A model generated the notes under the pieces. It saw nothing but the letters and a program-made list of their open reading frames with translations, was not told where the DNA came from and did no database searches. Shown here piece by piece: positions 1-11,999 of a stretch of DNA of 64,000 nucleotides (its first letter is position 1; every line of letters begins with the position of its first letter). The translations under genes were made by a program, and so were the position numbers. Origin of the DNA: Cycas panzhihuaensis (taxonomy: Eukaryota; Cycadophyta). The DNA lies in contig CM041465.1 in the NCBI GenBank assembly GCA_023213395.1, positions 25,303,741 through 25,367,740 on the forward strand. The letters are read 5' to 3'.

Positions 1-1020
1 CTCTTAGCTTCTTCCTAATGAGATGTCTTGGGTTCTTGCATAAATCTTAATATTGTACTAATCTATAGAGAGTAAGATCTATTAGTGCAAAGTCATCAAG
101 TTTAGATAATTTAAATCCAAATTCAGCATGAGTATCTAAAGGTTTGCAATCCACCATCCTAAACTTCTAAAGTAAGTCTAGGGTATATTTTCTTTAGGAG
201 ATAAATATGCCATTTTCTCCTTGCCATACTTCCAAATATAAGAAGTAATGCTTTATTCCAAGGTCTATCATTTCAAATTCTTTGCATATATCTTTCTTAA
301 AACTGTATAGAAGTTGTGGATCATTATCGATGTAGACAAGATCGTTTATATAAATTCCTACGATTAAAATAGATTCTCCTTTGATTTTGATATATAGGTT
401 TAGATCCGATTAAGATCTTTCAAACCCTTGATTTCTAAATTATATATCAATATGGGAATACCATGCCCTAGGGGCTTGTTTTAGTCCATAAAGTGCTTTC
501 TTAAGTTTATACACTTGTTTTCTTCCCCCCTGACTTTAAAACTAAGGGGTTGAGAGAAATAAATGTCTTCTTCAATATATCCATTAAGAAAGGCACTTTT
601 GATATCCATTTGTATAATTATACTCAACATTAAATAGACAGCCTCCATGTGAACAATGGGAGCAAAGGTCTTGCTATAATCAATGCCTTCTCATTAAGCA
701 AAACCTTTAATGACAACTCTTGTCTTGTGTTTATTAATGGAACCATCCAATCTAAATTCTATTTTATATACCCATTTTGTGCCAATGGCTTTCTTTTCGA
801 GTGGAAGATTGACTAATTCCCAAGTATCATTTTTGACGATGGAATTGTATTCTTCTTCTATTGTATGCTTCCAATTATCTTGTGTATTAGCCTCTTCAAA
901 TGTTTGAGGCTCATGGGATTCCATAACTTTACTCATGAGGGAAAAGTTTACCTTATGTGTATGAATAGATCTTTGATTACCATCTAAGATGTTACCCATA
1001 TCATGATTGCTTTGAACCCA
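1..1020 (-). pseudogene. copia C reverse transcriptase (partial)
   Basis: This is the copia RT, which copies element RNA into DNA inside the cytoplasmic particle. The N-terminal block is the clearest: at about 694-999 the minus strand reads KNDTWELVNLPLEKKAIGTK followed by WVYKIEF, the usual start of plant copia RTs. Further left, a [10 protein letters not shown]-type block lies near 470-510. The catalytic motif near 325-350 reads YIND where YVDD is expected, so one catalytic aspartate is replaced by asparagine. Several stops and frameshifts interrupt it. It runs off the left edge of the window, so RNase H is not seen. It is clearly a relic. Confidence 0.88.
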
Positions 1021-1199
1021 TTTTGGAAGGCGTTGTGGTAGAGGTTAAGAAGAGTTTCCCTCCCCACTTAGTTCATCAGTGAATCATCTAGAGTCAAACA
1101 TGGGTGGCACATATCTTAACTTAATGGAGGTATCAAGATTTATAATCACTTCTTTTCTTTTTTCTTGGTTATTATGGTAGTAAGCATCTTCTTGGAATT

Positions 1200-2180
1200 T
1201 TATGACTCTACTCTCTATTTACCATAATCTTTCTTGTCTTAAGATCATAGACCTTGTATGATTTAGACGTTTCACTGTAACTAAGAAATATGCATTTAAT
1301 ACTATAGTCATCTAGTTTGGATCTACTTTAATTAGGTATATATGTATAGGCTAAATAGCCAAAAACTCTTAAGTAATGGATATTTGGCTTGTAACCTATC
1401 TAAGCTTCTTCAAGTGTCTTCCACCTTAGAGCTTTGGTAGAGCACCTATTGAGGAGATATATAGAGGTATAGATTACTTTTGCCTAAAATTCATATCCCA
1501 AATTTTGGTCTTTCAACATATACCTTGCCATTTCTATAATGGTGTGAATTTTCCTCTTAGCTACACTATTTTGTTGTGGGGTGTAGGGATTTGTGAGTTG
1601 CCTTCTTATCCCATGATGCACACAATATACCTTAAATTCATTAGAAATAAATTCTCCATTATTATCTCATCTTAGTGAGAGAATTTTATATCCACTTTAT
1701 CACCCCACATAGGTTTTGAAGTTAACAAAGTATTGGAAGGTATCATATTTAAACTTTAGGAAGAATACCAAGTCTTTCTTATCTAGTCATCAATAAATAT
1801 GATAAAGTAATATGCACCTACCAATGAGAGGACATCTATAGGATCATAAATATCTGTATAAACTAGTTGAAGTGGTCCAAATACTTGATAGCTATAATAT
1901 GGAAAGCTCTCTCTATGTTATTTACCAAGTAAGCATCATTCACAAATGTTTTTATCCACTTCAATGTTAGGCAATCTATTGACAATGTCTATCTTTCTTA
2001 TTAAATCCAAACTACTATAGTTTAGATGTTGAAATCTCTTATGTCATAAATCACTATCTAGTTTAACCATGGTTCTTAAGGCATAAGTGCCTGATGGAGT
2101 AAGGACAAGTTTAAAGAGTCTATCCTTTGTCATCTTTCCTTTTTTAACAACTACCTTATTTCTTCTCTTGTCTTTAATTG
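1200..2180 (-). pseudogene. copia C integrase with GAG-pre-integrase zinc-binding region
   Basis: On the minus strand the pre-integrase region reads KRFQHLNYSSLDLIRK near 2010-2060, corresponding to the H-x-H block before the copia integrase core. Near 1550-1600 the frame reads TPQQNSVAKRK, the copia integrase signature that carries the catalytic glutamate in functional proteins (TPQQNGVAERK); here the glutamate position is lysine. Further left are conserved blocks of the integrase C-terminal domain (RVFGYLAYTYIP near 1340-1380). Many in-frame stops are present. The enzyme would insert element cDNA into chromosomes; this copy cannot. Confidence 0.82.
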
Positions 2181-2249
2181 TATATTCTCCACTATCAAAT
2201 ATGACCTTATAGCCTTAGACCATCATCTATCCTACTGATAGTAGATTTT

Positions 2250-2480
2250 TTTTCAAAGCAAGGATATATAATATATCATCAAGGTGTCTATATTCCCCTA
2301 TATCTATCATGAGAGTGACATTTCCTCTACTATCTAACTCATGTAATGTGTTATCACCAAACATTATTGATCCCTATCTAGTTCTATCCAAAGTGCAGAA
2401 TAAATACTCCTTATGTGTCATATGAGTATAGCATCCTAAACCAATATACTAGTTGTCATCTTCCTCTTAATGAGAAATAT
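2250..2480 (-). pseudogene. copia C protease (degenerate)
   Basis: On the minus strand, near 2400-2445, the frame reads YIGLGCYTHMTHKEY. This aligns with the retropepsin site of plant copia proteins (a D-S-G-C-x-x-H-M-T block), with the catalytic Asp-Ser pair lost. It is followed by LDDILYILALKKNLLSVG, the typical end of the protease domain. The position between the zinc knuckle and integrase fits. In intact elements this domain cuts the Gag-Pol polyprotein. Confidence 0.72.
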
Positions 2481-2499
2481 AACTAGATAAGAAACGTTT

Positions 2500-3640
2500 G
2501 TTATTATCCCTTATTTCAATTGTTGTGTTGGCACTGCCTTTTGTAGGTGGTCCATATTTTGAAAAACACTTTTCTTCTATATGACCATTATGATTAAAAT
2601 ATGTATAATATAATGTGTCTCTTCTCTCTCTTCTAACTTAAGCTTCGACTATGAGGATACGATATTTCTATGTGGGATGATCTCCCCCTTTCCTCATAAT
2701 GTGGGATTTGATTGTCCCTTGGTCTATTGTCATAATAATTAAGATTTGATCTTTGAGTTTGTACATTCCCATGGTAACTTGGGCAACACTGATGTGCCTC
2801 TAGTTGTTTCTCTTGATTTTGATATCTAGGAGGATTGGTATTTCTTTAGTTTAGTCCTTGTCTCATTTAGTGAGGAGCTTGATACTTAGGTGGTATATTT
2901 TGATGTATGCCCCTTTTAAGGTTTCTTTCTCTTCTTTTAGGAGATGGTTCTCTAGACTTGGATGTACCAACTTGAGCATTAGACTAGATTCCTACCTTGG
3001 TAGCAAAGGCATGTTCAAGAGACTCATCTGTGTTTTGTTCCTCTTTAACTATCATCAACAAAGTACTTATTATTCCACCTTAAGGTTACTTAATTCTTTG
3101 GATACCCCTATACTTGTTGCTATCATTTTGAATCTTCTTATAACACTTACACATCTCCAAATCCTTTCTACTACTTTCTATTCAGTTGGCATATCTCTAA
3201 GTGATCTCATTTGATTTACTATGTCTTATACCTTTGTCATAAATTTAGTCATAGATTAAGTTGGCATCATGTGTAAGTTCTTAAATTTTGAAGTTTGGAA
3301 GATGTAGACCCTTCATAGATTAATTATAAGGTATCCCATGCCTCTTTCAATTTTGTGGACTCACTAACTCTTGGGAAAATATGGTCTTCTAAAACATAAA
3401 AAATGAGGGCAGGAGCTTTGTTATCTTTCTTGATGTTTTCCTTATAAGCTACCTTTTCAACATCTATAGTGTTTTGACCTAGTTCATTATAACTTGTCCT
3501 CATAATTTTCCATATATTATTAACTATGATAATGGGTCTTATCCTCCTACTCTAATTTAGAAAGTTTAATCTATGAAACTTAGGAATAATCACAGTTTCA
3601 AAGCTTGTTACAATTTCTTAACTAGGTTTGTAAAGGGTGT
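2500..3640 (-). pseudogene. copia C gag with degenerate zinc knuckle
   Basis: Gag forms the virus-like particle. From about 3620 leftwards the minus strand shows a UBN2/gag-2 type region: PKFHRLNFLN (N-terminal block), EDHIFPRVSESTKLKEAWDT near 3340-3390, and VNQMRSLRDMPTE near 3200. Near 2560-2605 a CCHC knuckle survives only as its second half (NHNGHIEEKC); the first two cysteines are tyrosine and phenylalanine. Stops and frameshifts occur throughout. The start codon is not certain. Plus-strand open frames here are shadows. Confidence 0.75.
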
Positions 3641-6600
3641 CTATAGATAAGGTGAAGTTTTCCCAAAGTTTGATTTTAATATTAACCCAAAAATAAGATT
3701 TAGAGTTTTTTCCAAAGTTTACAAGTGTCATAGTTACTAATGAAGCTTATAGGCTGTAAGTCCAAGGGTCTCCAAGGGAAACCTTTAGTTATTATACTGT
3801 CTAGTGGTGCCTACTCACAAGTGGTAAAATAAGGACCTAATATACTGGAACATAAGCTCTAGAGTCGATATACCTTAGTATGAAGGGTACTAAGAAGGTT
3901 GTTATACCCCTCTGAATTATTGGTCTACCTGTGCCAGACTTTTGTCTAGCAATAAATCTAGTAGTGAAGGTTTTACAAACTAAGGCACTCACTCTCTCTG
4001 GCTCTAGCCTCGATCTATAAACTCTAGAAAGAGAAGGCTCTCTACCTCATCATGTCACTTAGTACACCTTATAGCCAATGGTATTCCTCATCTAATATGA
4101 GTGGGTCAAGGGTGTATAAGTGGTGTTAACTTTAAGGGTCCTAACTATTCCCCTTGCAAGGCTGAAAAAAGTATGGTAAATTCAAGATATTGTCTTAATT
4201 AACATGAAATTTTTAAATTAGAAGTAGTCTTGTTTAAGCATACAAGGATTCCTTTTAAACAAAAAATAAAATGAAATAAAAAAACCTTTAATTAAGACTA
4301 AATATTTCAAATGAATAAAATAAGTAATACTTTATATCAATTCACTATAAAAATAAAGTAAAATGATTAAGATATTTCTTTTTTAATGAACCAAAAAATA
4401 AATGCCAATATGCAAGCTAATATCTTCCAAATTGAGATGCTTTTTATAAATAAAAAATACTATATGCACCTTCTCTTAGTGATTCAAAGAATCAATGAAC
4501 TTTTAATATTTGAAAGCTCTAAAATCTTAAAATGTTAAGTGAACTTAGAAGCATAAAATGAGCAAAAGAACTTATAACTATACCTTTATAATGTCCTTCT
4601 CAAGCTTTAAAAAAATAACTTTGAGATAAGTAAGAAAGCTCCTTTGACTAATGAACCAATGAACTTTAATATATATGAGGAATGCTGTGAATACTCTTTA
4701 TACTAATGTAAATCAAATGACAAGAAGCTCCTTTGTAAATTTATAAGTAAACTAGGTATACCTTTAAATTTCCAAGAAGATATAATACTTGAAATGATCA
4801 AATATTCTATATTCAAAAGAAAATGTAAAATAAAGTAAATGGTCAAGGTAAGAAATATCGATTTGATGTATTGATCTAAGTAGACCTCTTGATCCTCAAA
4901 AAGCTAAAACTGATGCTAGAAAGTTACAAATCAACTTGTAATCTTATAAAAACCAATAAATATCATCAAATAACTGATTAGTAGTAAATAGTACTCAAGT
5001 ATAATTAATTAAGATGAAAAAATTGGCTCAAATATATTACAAACATATTTGATTAGGGCTAAAATAGAGCCTTGATTTGAGGAGATTTGCACACCTATAA
5101 AATAATGTCAACATAAGATGAAACTAGTTCCAATGTCTAGAGCTCTGAAAATCTTTTCCATTGGTTCTTATAGTTTGAAAAATGGAGTTATAACAATGAG
5201 GTTATTGAAGAAACAACAAACATACCTATTTATGGTAAGTGAAATAAGTGTAGGAAAGAAGGTCAAATTTGACTAAGTTAAACACTTTAGAAATAGACTC
5301 AAAATGAATAATGGATAGCACCAAGATGAAAAGCTTTGAAATACAAATCTAATAAGTCTAACTTTATGAAAAACTAACACTCCAGTGTGAAGTTATAAAA
5401 GGAAAGGCAAACGATCGTCTTTGTGAAAAAAAATCAAAATGAAAAAAAAAATATTTAGGTTTATTTAGCCCCCTACTAAATAGGGTCAGGGTCACATGGG
5501 ACCTAATAAGATCAATAGTTAAGAGCCTAAGGGGGATAAAGAATCTCAAAAGTTATTAAATAGAATTAATAATCTTAAAAACTAAAAATATAAAAAATAA
5601 CTAATTACAGTTTGGAATCTGCCCCTTTTGAAATTAAAACACGGTCACATATAGGTCTATGTGACCATGAGCTTGGGTGCTAAGGGGATAAACTTAAACT
5701 ATGCAGGAAAACCTGAAAAATAATTGAATTTAGTTAAATTTTTTAAAACTTTTGAAGAAAAAAAAATATATCAACAAAATAGCTCAGAAGTAATCAAGTA
5801 ACTAATGTAGTTAAAAAATGATTTAAACACAATTAAAATTGATCAACTCTAATCAAATCCACTGCCATTAAGGGTGCCTCGATCAAACTCAGTAAATATG
5901 TTAAAATATATATATTTATTTTTTAAAAAGGAATTAAATAAAATAAAAAACCTTATAGAAAGACCGTGGTGATAGGAGATATATAGATGATAACCAAAAG
6001 TCAAGAACAAATCACAAAATCAATCCAAAACTAGATTGAATCATCATAGTGAAGGGTATAATAGATCCCATAATGTATATATGTATTTTAAAAATATATA
6101 TATATTAAAAATAAAAGAAAAAATATGAAAAATAAGTGGCATTTTTTGATGGAGAGAACTCACATAGAAATGATTATGAACCAATCAATGAGATTGATGA
6201 TTTTATCATGTTGTAGGGCATACCTCAATACAACTAAAAAATATTTGAAAAAATATTTATAAATATATAAAATCAAGAAAATACATTAGTACACTAGTAC
6301 GTCCATGGATGGGTAATTTTAAGGAGCTTGAACTTGTCACACAGTCAATAGATCTTAACAAAAATTGAAATGCATCTAGATATCATTGATGGCTAGGCTC
6401 CTATTAAGTTTCATGATAAACAGATGCTCATAGGTAAAGAATAAAGTGTTGGAGTCTAAGGAGGTCGTACAAGTGTGCGAAGACCATGTGGCTCTGAGAG
6501 GGGTCAAAATTGGGAAGCAACAAATTTAACAGACCCAGATCTACCCTATCACAAAGTTTAAGAGGAATCCAATAAGAAACAGAACCAATACAAATGATTT

Positions 6601-7400
6601 TCACTTTGGTGCCAGGGTTTCATTACCTAAAAGGAGTGATTGGGCTTTGGGAAGAATTTCTCTACTTAGGAACAATAGTTTTTAGATCTGTTAAATCTGT
6701 TATGAATTTAGTTTAATAAGGATTTAAATGTATAGTTATATATTGAGGTTCAGTGTAATGTGGAGGTTACACCATCCTATCGAAATCACACAACCTTATA
6801 AAACCTTTGAAAATATAGTAAATAATAATAAAAAACATGATATTTATTAATTAAATTTAGAAAATAGTTATTCCAAACTATTGTTGTATTGAGTGAACTC
6901 AATTTTACAATAAATATTTAAAGAAACAATGATTAATAAGCTTGTACATATGAAAATATCAAATATTTACCAAAAAATATATAAGAAATAATGTCAAAAA
7001 CTATAATATAAAACTAAAATATCAATAAATAAGCTTGTCATACATTATAATACCAAATGTTAGAGCCAAGGGTAGAGTGGATAAACTATAAATCCATTGT
7101 GAATGAATTAACCATAGTTCTCATATGAAAGTTATATTAAAAATTACCAGGGAGGCATTCCCCACCATTATATAGTTTTAAGGAGGTGATAAGTGCCTCT
7201 ACCTGAAATCAAATTAAAAAATTAAATAAACAATAAAATATTAGATGCACTAATAAAATCTTAGGTGGCATTGGTGGCTCCATGTTAGCTCTAGGTGGCT
7301 ACATGATAACTTTAGGAGGCTCGAGATGCTTTTTAAATGCCTAAGATGCCTTTTAGGGGCCTAAGGTAGGTGCATATATTTTCATATTAGGCATTATCCC
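3641..7400. other. AT-rich non-coding stretch, possibly the copia C leader or LTR
   Basis: No coding region is recognised on either strand across about 3.8 kb. The part up to about 4160 is less AT-rich and may be leader of copia C; beyond it the DNA is very AT-rich with long A and T runs. A block at 5440-5560 is shared with the leader of copia B. Near 7262-7335 the motif CTAGGTGGCT recurs three times in degenerate form. No LTR ends, primer-binding site or target duplication could be fixed. Confidence 0.5.
5440..5560. repeat. Block shared with the copia B leader (19265-19385)
   Basis: The two intervals share the string order AAGCCCC or AGCCCCC, then ATTAGGATCAGGGTCATGT or its variant AATAGGGTCAGGGTCACATG, then GAGATCGAGGGC or AGATCAATAGTTAAG, then AGGGGAT. 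Both lie upstream of a minus-strand copia gag. This suggests related leaders or a shared insertion. The alignment is by eye only. Confidence 0.5.
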
Positions 7401-7741
7401 AACAACTCTACATTTAGAATGGAGATTGAAAGATCCAAAACTTATCAACTTTTATAAGTGGTATACCATAGAGACGTAGGTACCTTGGTAGAAAGTATGG
7501 GTAACATTATGTTGATAGATTTGTTGCTAGGATTTAAATGATTTTAGGGCATATGACTATTCTCACACGTAGAAGACTCTCTATGGTTATATTAAACTCA
7601 GCTGCATTTTCTATTCTTATTTTTTAAAGAATCCAAATCATGATTACATATCCTACAATGACTCTAGAAGACCCATTCAAAGGATGAAAGAATATAGCCA
7701 GTACATCATATGTTCAAAATACTATCCATCAAGATCATTGT

Positions 7742-8383
7742 GTGTTTTGGGTAGGCTACTTAACCATGAGATTCGATCATGTCATAGTGATATTCCATCT
7801 TTGTATAGCCATAATCAGGAAATATGTGCATGTAGCCATAATGGAGATTCTCATCATACTTAGTACAAAGAATTTCTTAGATGATATAGAAAGAACAAAG
7901 TATCATGTGGGTTATAAACATGTATAGGTGGAGTTAGGAAATGAAGCATTATTCGCCCTTTCCTTTCAAGGAAGTACTCATTGGCTCAAAAAGTTGATCA
8001 TCCTAGTAGACTTCAAGAGGAACAAGGAAGATTCATTTCTCTTCATAGAGTTGAAATTATATGTTGTCTCATTTGATCTAGGAGGCAAAAATCAAAGAAG
8101 ATCACATCTACAGTTGAAACACATAAGAGGAGTCATGAAACAAGAAATAAAAGATAATAGAACATGCATCACATACAAGTTTTACAGCATTTTGGTTGAA
8201 GATAAAGCTTATAACATCTTCCTCAGAAAAGTTCCAAGACTCAGGCAATATAAATTCAAACAATACTTCAAAGGCAAGTCCTATGTCAATTTATGTCAAT
8301 TATATTGTCAGTTCTTAAAGGTAGGTGTCATAATAGTCAATATACTTATGGTCATGACATTAAAAATTAAGGGGATACGTTAG
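7742..8383 (+). CDS. Two adjacent open frames of unknown nature
   Basis: Two open frames of 61 and 151 codons lie in the same frame, separated by one TAG stop (7925-7927). I recognise no family in the translation, which is rich in Lys, Ile and Phe and has no clear motif. The second frame ends at the polypurine-like run and LTR start at 8360-8378, so it sits where the 3' end of an LTR-element internal region would be. It does not look like copia RNase H. It may be chance open frame in decayed or non-autonomous element DNA. No function is proposed. Confidence 0.15.
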
Positions 8384-8781
8384 AATATAATGTTTAATGT
8401 ATATATATATCTAAGTAAAGTATGTCTTAGAGTCAATAGTCATAGTCCTAAGTATTAAGGTCTAGGGGTCATATCTTATAATAATATTATGTGGAAAGTT
8501 AGAAGGTTACTAGTTAATTAGTTAGTAAAGTGTCAGTAGTTAAGTTTAAGGTAATTGTCCTATATATGTCCCATCTCTTATATGTTCTCCCACCCATGCT
8601 ATATATAAAGGTGGTTGAGATAGTTTATGAATGTCAAGTCATCATTGGGACTCATGTTGAGTCTATGGTGTATTAGTGTCTAATGTAATCTGTTTATATT
8701 GATTTAATATAAGTCATACTTTGTTTATTGATCTTGTTGATTATGATTGGAATTGAATGCCTTCCATGTTAAAATCTAACA
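8378..8781 (+). repeat. Copia-type LTR (about 404 bp), plus orientation
   Basis: The interval starts CGTTAGA (TGTTAGA with one transition) and ends TCTAACA, giving a terminal inverted repeat of the kind found in copia LTRs. It is preceded by a purine-rich run ending AAATTAAGGGGATA, as expected for a polypurine tract before a 3' LTR. A TATA box lies inside. No partner LTR was found. The flanking five bases (GGATA on the left, AACTT on the right) do not match, so it is either a 3' LTR of a lost element or a solo LTR with eroded flanks. Confidence 0.6.
8599..8609 (+). promoter_or_regulatory. TATA box of the 8378-8781 LTR
   Basis: The string CTATATATAAAG is a near-ideal plant TATA box. It lies about 220 bases into the LTR, where U3 would hand over to R. 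Transcription would start some 30 bases downstream on the plus strand. This is inferred from position and motif only. Confidence 0.5.
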
Positions 8782-8784
8782 AAC

Positions 8785-8997
8785 TTCACATAATTAGGCA
8801 TGCAATAATAAAAATGTAATTAGAACTAAGTGGGTATACAAAATCAAAGATAAAGCCAATGGAATAATTAAAATGTATAAGTTAAGGCTTATTATAAAGG
8901 ATTTAAAATTAAAGGTCATGAACACTTAGTATACAAGTTGAAGAAATCATTGTATGGATTGAAATAAGCCCCAAATGTTTGGTATTCCAAGATTAAG
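8785..8997 (+). pseudogene. copia A reverse transcriptase, 5' fragment
   Basis: The plus strand reads TKWVYKIKDKANGIIKMYK from 8825, then VYKLKKSLYGLK*APNVWY ending near 8985. Both are standard copia RT blocks. The middle of the fingers/palm between them (about 100 residues in the family) is missing, so there is an internal deletion. One stop is present (TAA where Q is expected). The gene is cut at 8997 by copia B and resumes at 20653, where the next codons read KYFQDKEFQK, the expected continuation. Everything upstream (gag to integrase) is absent. Confidence 0.85.
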
Positions 8998-9359
8998 AGA
9001 AGGATTACATATGAATTATATACAAATTAAATATAATAATACACGTAGGAGATTAGACATGTAGAAAACCCCTATAGGGGAAGAAAACCCACCTTAAAAA
9101 ATAAGTATTTTATAGATATATCATAATGCATGTTACATGTAGGATCTCATCCTTTCTCTCATTATTGGTTAGCCTATTCAACCTATCTAACTCATCCTAG
9201 CCAACTTGATACAAGAAGATCCACTTACAATTTTAATGAGGATGATAATGTAAAGTTTATTTGATGGATAATGGTCTATTCATTGAACTTTTAATTAAAT
9301 ACATAAATATTTTATAAAGATAACATCATAAAATATAATATAAAATATTATTTCTAACA
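8998..9359 (-). repeat. copia B 3' LTR
   Basis: It aligns over its whole length with 20289-20652. Shared landmarks include GAGAAGGATTACA, AACCCCTATAGGGGAAGAAAA and ATAAGTATTTTATAGATATA. On the minus strand it begins TGTTAGAAATAATA directly after a purine-rich run. The distal edge at 8998 is uncertain by up to about 20 bases, because the other copy has extra bases there. Confidence 0.88.
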
Positions 9360-9369
9360 TCCTCATTTA

Positions 9370-11775
9370 ATGTTATCTCCAATATAAGAGAGGAGAAAAA
9401 GAATGATAAAGACTTCCATGCTAATCCCTCTTTGATGAAGACTTCATGAACTTTTAATAATTCTTATAACTTTTCAAACTGAGCTTCAGTTAAGGGCTTC
9501 ATGAATATATTTATAATCTATAAATTTGTAAGACAATAAGAGAGATTAATAGTATTATTATTTATAAGATTACAAATAAAATATTTATGCAATTCTATAT
9601 GTTTAGTTCTATAATATTCTATAAGATTAGTAGCAATAGAAATAGCACCTTAATTATTAACTTTAATTTGAATGGAAGAAGTAGAAAATAAACCAAGTTT
9701 ATTTAGTAAAGATTTAATCCATGAAGATTATTTGTTAGCTTCTATCAATACATGATACTCAAATTCTATTATAGATAATACAAAGGGTTTGCATATTTTT
9801 ACTTAACCAAGTAATAGAAGAAAAATTAAAAAAGAAAATATATGTAGTTATAGATTTATGATCATTAGAATCACCTGCCCAATCTAAATTTATATGACCT
9901 ATAAATTTAAGATTAGAATTATAATAATTATAAGTTAAACCATAATGAATTATTTCTTAAAGATGTCATATAATTCATTTCACTACTTTCTAATGTGATT
10001 CATGAGGTTTTTGCATATACTTAAAACATAAAGTAATAACATAGAAAATGTCTAGATAAGTATGGGTTAACTATATAAGACTTTCAATTAATTGATAATG
10101 TAAAGTAGGATCACTTATAGGCATTTGATAATTAGTTGATAATTTAACATCTAATTGTAAAGGTGTTAGAGCTGGTTTAGAATTCTTTATATTAAATCTT
10201 TTAGTTAAGTTAAGTATATATTTAGGTTATGAAATAGAAATTGAAGATTCAAACTAATAGATTTGTAAACTAAGAAAATAATGAAGAAGACCTAAGTCTA
10301 TCATTTTAAATTTATCCATAAGAATAGATTTCAATTGAAAGATATCAGAGAGTAAGGATCCAATGATAATAATGTCATCAACATATAGAATTAGAATAGT
10401 AATATTATTATTTTATCATTTGAAATAAAGATTGGGATCACTTATGCATCTAGTGTAATAATTTTGAATAAGATAATTATAAATTTTAATATACCAAGCT
10501 TGAGGGGCTTGTTTAAAGCTATATAAAGATTTTTAAATTTTACAAATAAGGTTAAGATTAGGGAGTTAGGATATATAAATTTCTTTATTAAGATAGTTAT
10601 TTGAAAAAACACTCTTTACATCCATTTAATATATCTATCATCCACATTTGGTTGTAAGAGTAAGAATATTTTTAATAGTATTTATTTTAGCAATAGGAGA
10701 AAAGGTTTTGGTATAATCAATTCCATCTATTTAAAAGAAACCTTTTACTACCAAGTGTTCTTTATACATTTTAATAGCTTCTTCAAAGTTCTATTTAGTA
10801 TGATAGACCCATTTACAATCTATTAGATTTTTACCTGAAGGAAATGGTATTGAATCCTAAATTAAGTTTTTGTTTAAGAGATTTATACTTAGTTTACATG
10901 GATTATTACCATACTAGATTGTTACAGACTTCCTTAAATATTTTATGATTATTACTGGTGATTACTTTAGCCATTAAGGCAAAGTTGGCCTAAATTTTTT
11001 GTGATTTAGTTTTTCTAATATCTAAAGGATTACCATCATTAGAACTAGCATCATAAAGGGTTTTTTGAACCCATTTAGGTTGTTTATTTTTAGAAGGTTG
11101 ATTTGAAGAAGATGGTGGGTTAAATTTATCAAATTCAATTAAAGTCCAATTTTGAACTTGTGTTGATAAGATTTTAATGATTTCTTTTTCAACTTATTTT
11201 TTTGAAGAATCAGTTAATATAGTGTTCATTAGAAGATTTTCAATAGGAAGATCAATTTGATTAAAGTTAGAGTTTGATGAAGATCCCTCTTCTTCAAAAA
11301 TAACATCACATATAATAAAAATGGTATGCATAATAATATCTAATAACCTATAAGCTTTTCTTTATTTACTATACCCAATAAAGATAAACTTTGAGCTTTT
11401 AGGATCAAGCTTTTTATATTTCTCTTTAGAAACATATCCCTAAGCGATGCTTCTAAAGATTCTTAGATGCTATAATGAAGATTTATGTCTAGACCACTTT
11501 TGTTCTAGCATAACACTATTTAAAGTTATAGTTGGTAGTTTATTTAGCAGATAATTAGAGAAAGTTATTATTTCAACCCATAATTCTAAATCAATACCTT
11601 TCACATATAACATACATTTGATTATTTTAACCAATATATGGTTCTTAAATTTAGCAACACCATTTTGTTAGGGAGTATAAGCAATATAATATTGAAATCT
11701 TATTCTATTATTTTTATAAAAGAAAATAAATTCACTAATTAGATACTCTTTTATATTATCTAATCTAAAATTTTT
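9370..11775 (-). pseudogene. copia B reverse transcriptase, RNase H and integrase C-terminal part
   Basis: On the minus strand, integrase residues EYLISEFIFFYKNN and AYTP*QNGVAKFK lie near 11650-11760. RT follows: CKWVYHTK near 10800-10830, MDVKSVFSNNYLNKEIYI near 10600, KKSLYSFKQAPQAWY near 10490-10535, and the catalytic LYVDDIII at about 10370-10392, which is intact. RNase H shows GHINLDWAGDSNDHKS near 9870-9905. Stops are frequent and mostly TAG or TAA where Gln is expected. The gene continues beyond the LINE at 16728. Roles: DNA synthesis, template RNA removal and integration. Confidence 0.88.
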
Positions 11776-11792
11776 AATTTTAAAGTTAGATT
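11776..11792. repeat. LINE target-site duplication, left copy
   Basis: The 17 bases AATTTTAAAGTTAGATT match 16711-16727 (AATTTTAATGTTAGATT) with one mismatch. They belong to the copia B integrase and are repeated on the far side of the LINE. A long duplication of this kind is typical of target-primed LINE insertion. Confidence 0.85.
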
Positions 11793-11999
11793 TTTTTGAT
11801 ATAGTAAAAAATAGAAGGGGTTTTAGTAAGTTCCTGAACCTATTACAACAGCTACCTTTCAGCTATGGATCAGAATGACCATAACATGCCCATGGCCTAG
11901 TATAACTAGACCCACCCTAAACATACTAAGCCTTGAAAAACCCTAACTTTCCTCTTTTTGAGCTATCACATCCAATCTAACCAGACTTAGAAGCTTCTC

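Larger units (their letters stand above)
1..3640 (-). mobile_element. Ty1/copia element C, decayed internal region
   Basis: Read on the minus strand, this stretch gives gag, protease, integrase and reverse transcriptase in the copia order (PR-IN-RT) from right to left. All frames are broken. The 3' end (RNase H and 3' LTR) lies outside the window to the left. No 5' LTR or primer-binding site was found to the right of gag. The order of domains is seen directly; the family assignment rests on several copia motifs described in the sub-entries. Confidence 0.88.

Noticed and set aside
2858-3214. 118-codon plus-strand frame
   Set aside because: It is the complement of the copia C gag, which shows clear gag motifs on the minus strand.
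3641-7400. A host gene or its introns in the AT-rich stretch
   Set aside because: No exon-like open frames with splice signals or known domains were found; part of it resembles the copia B leader.
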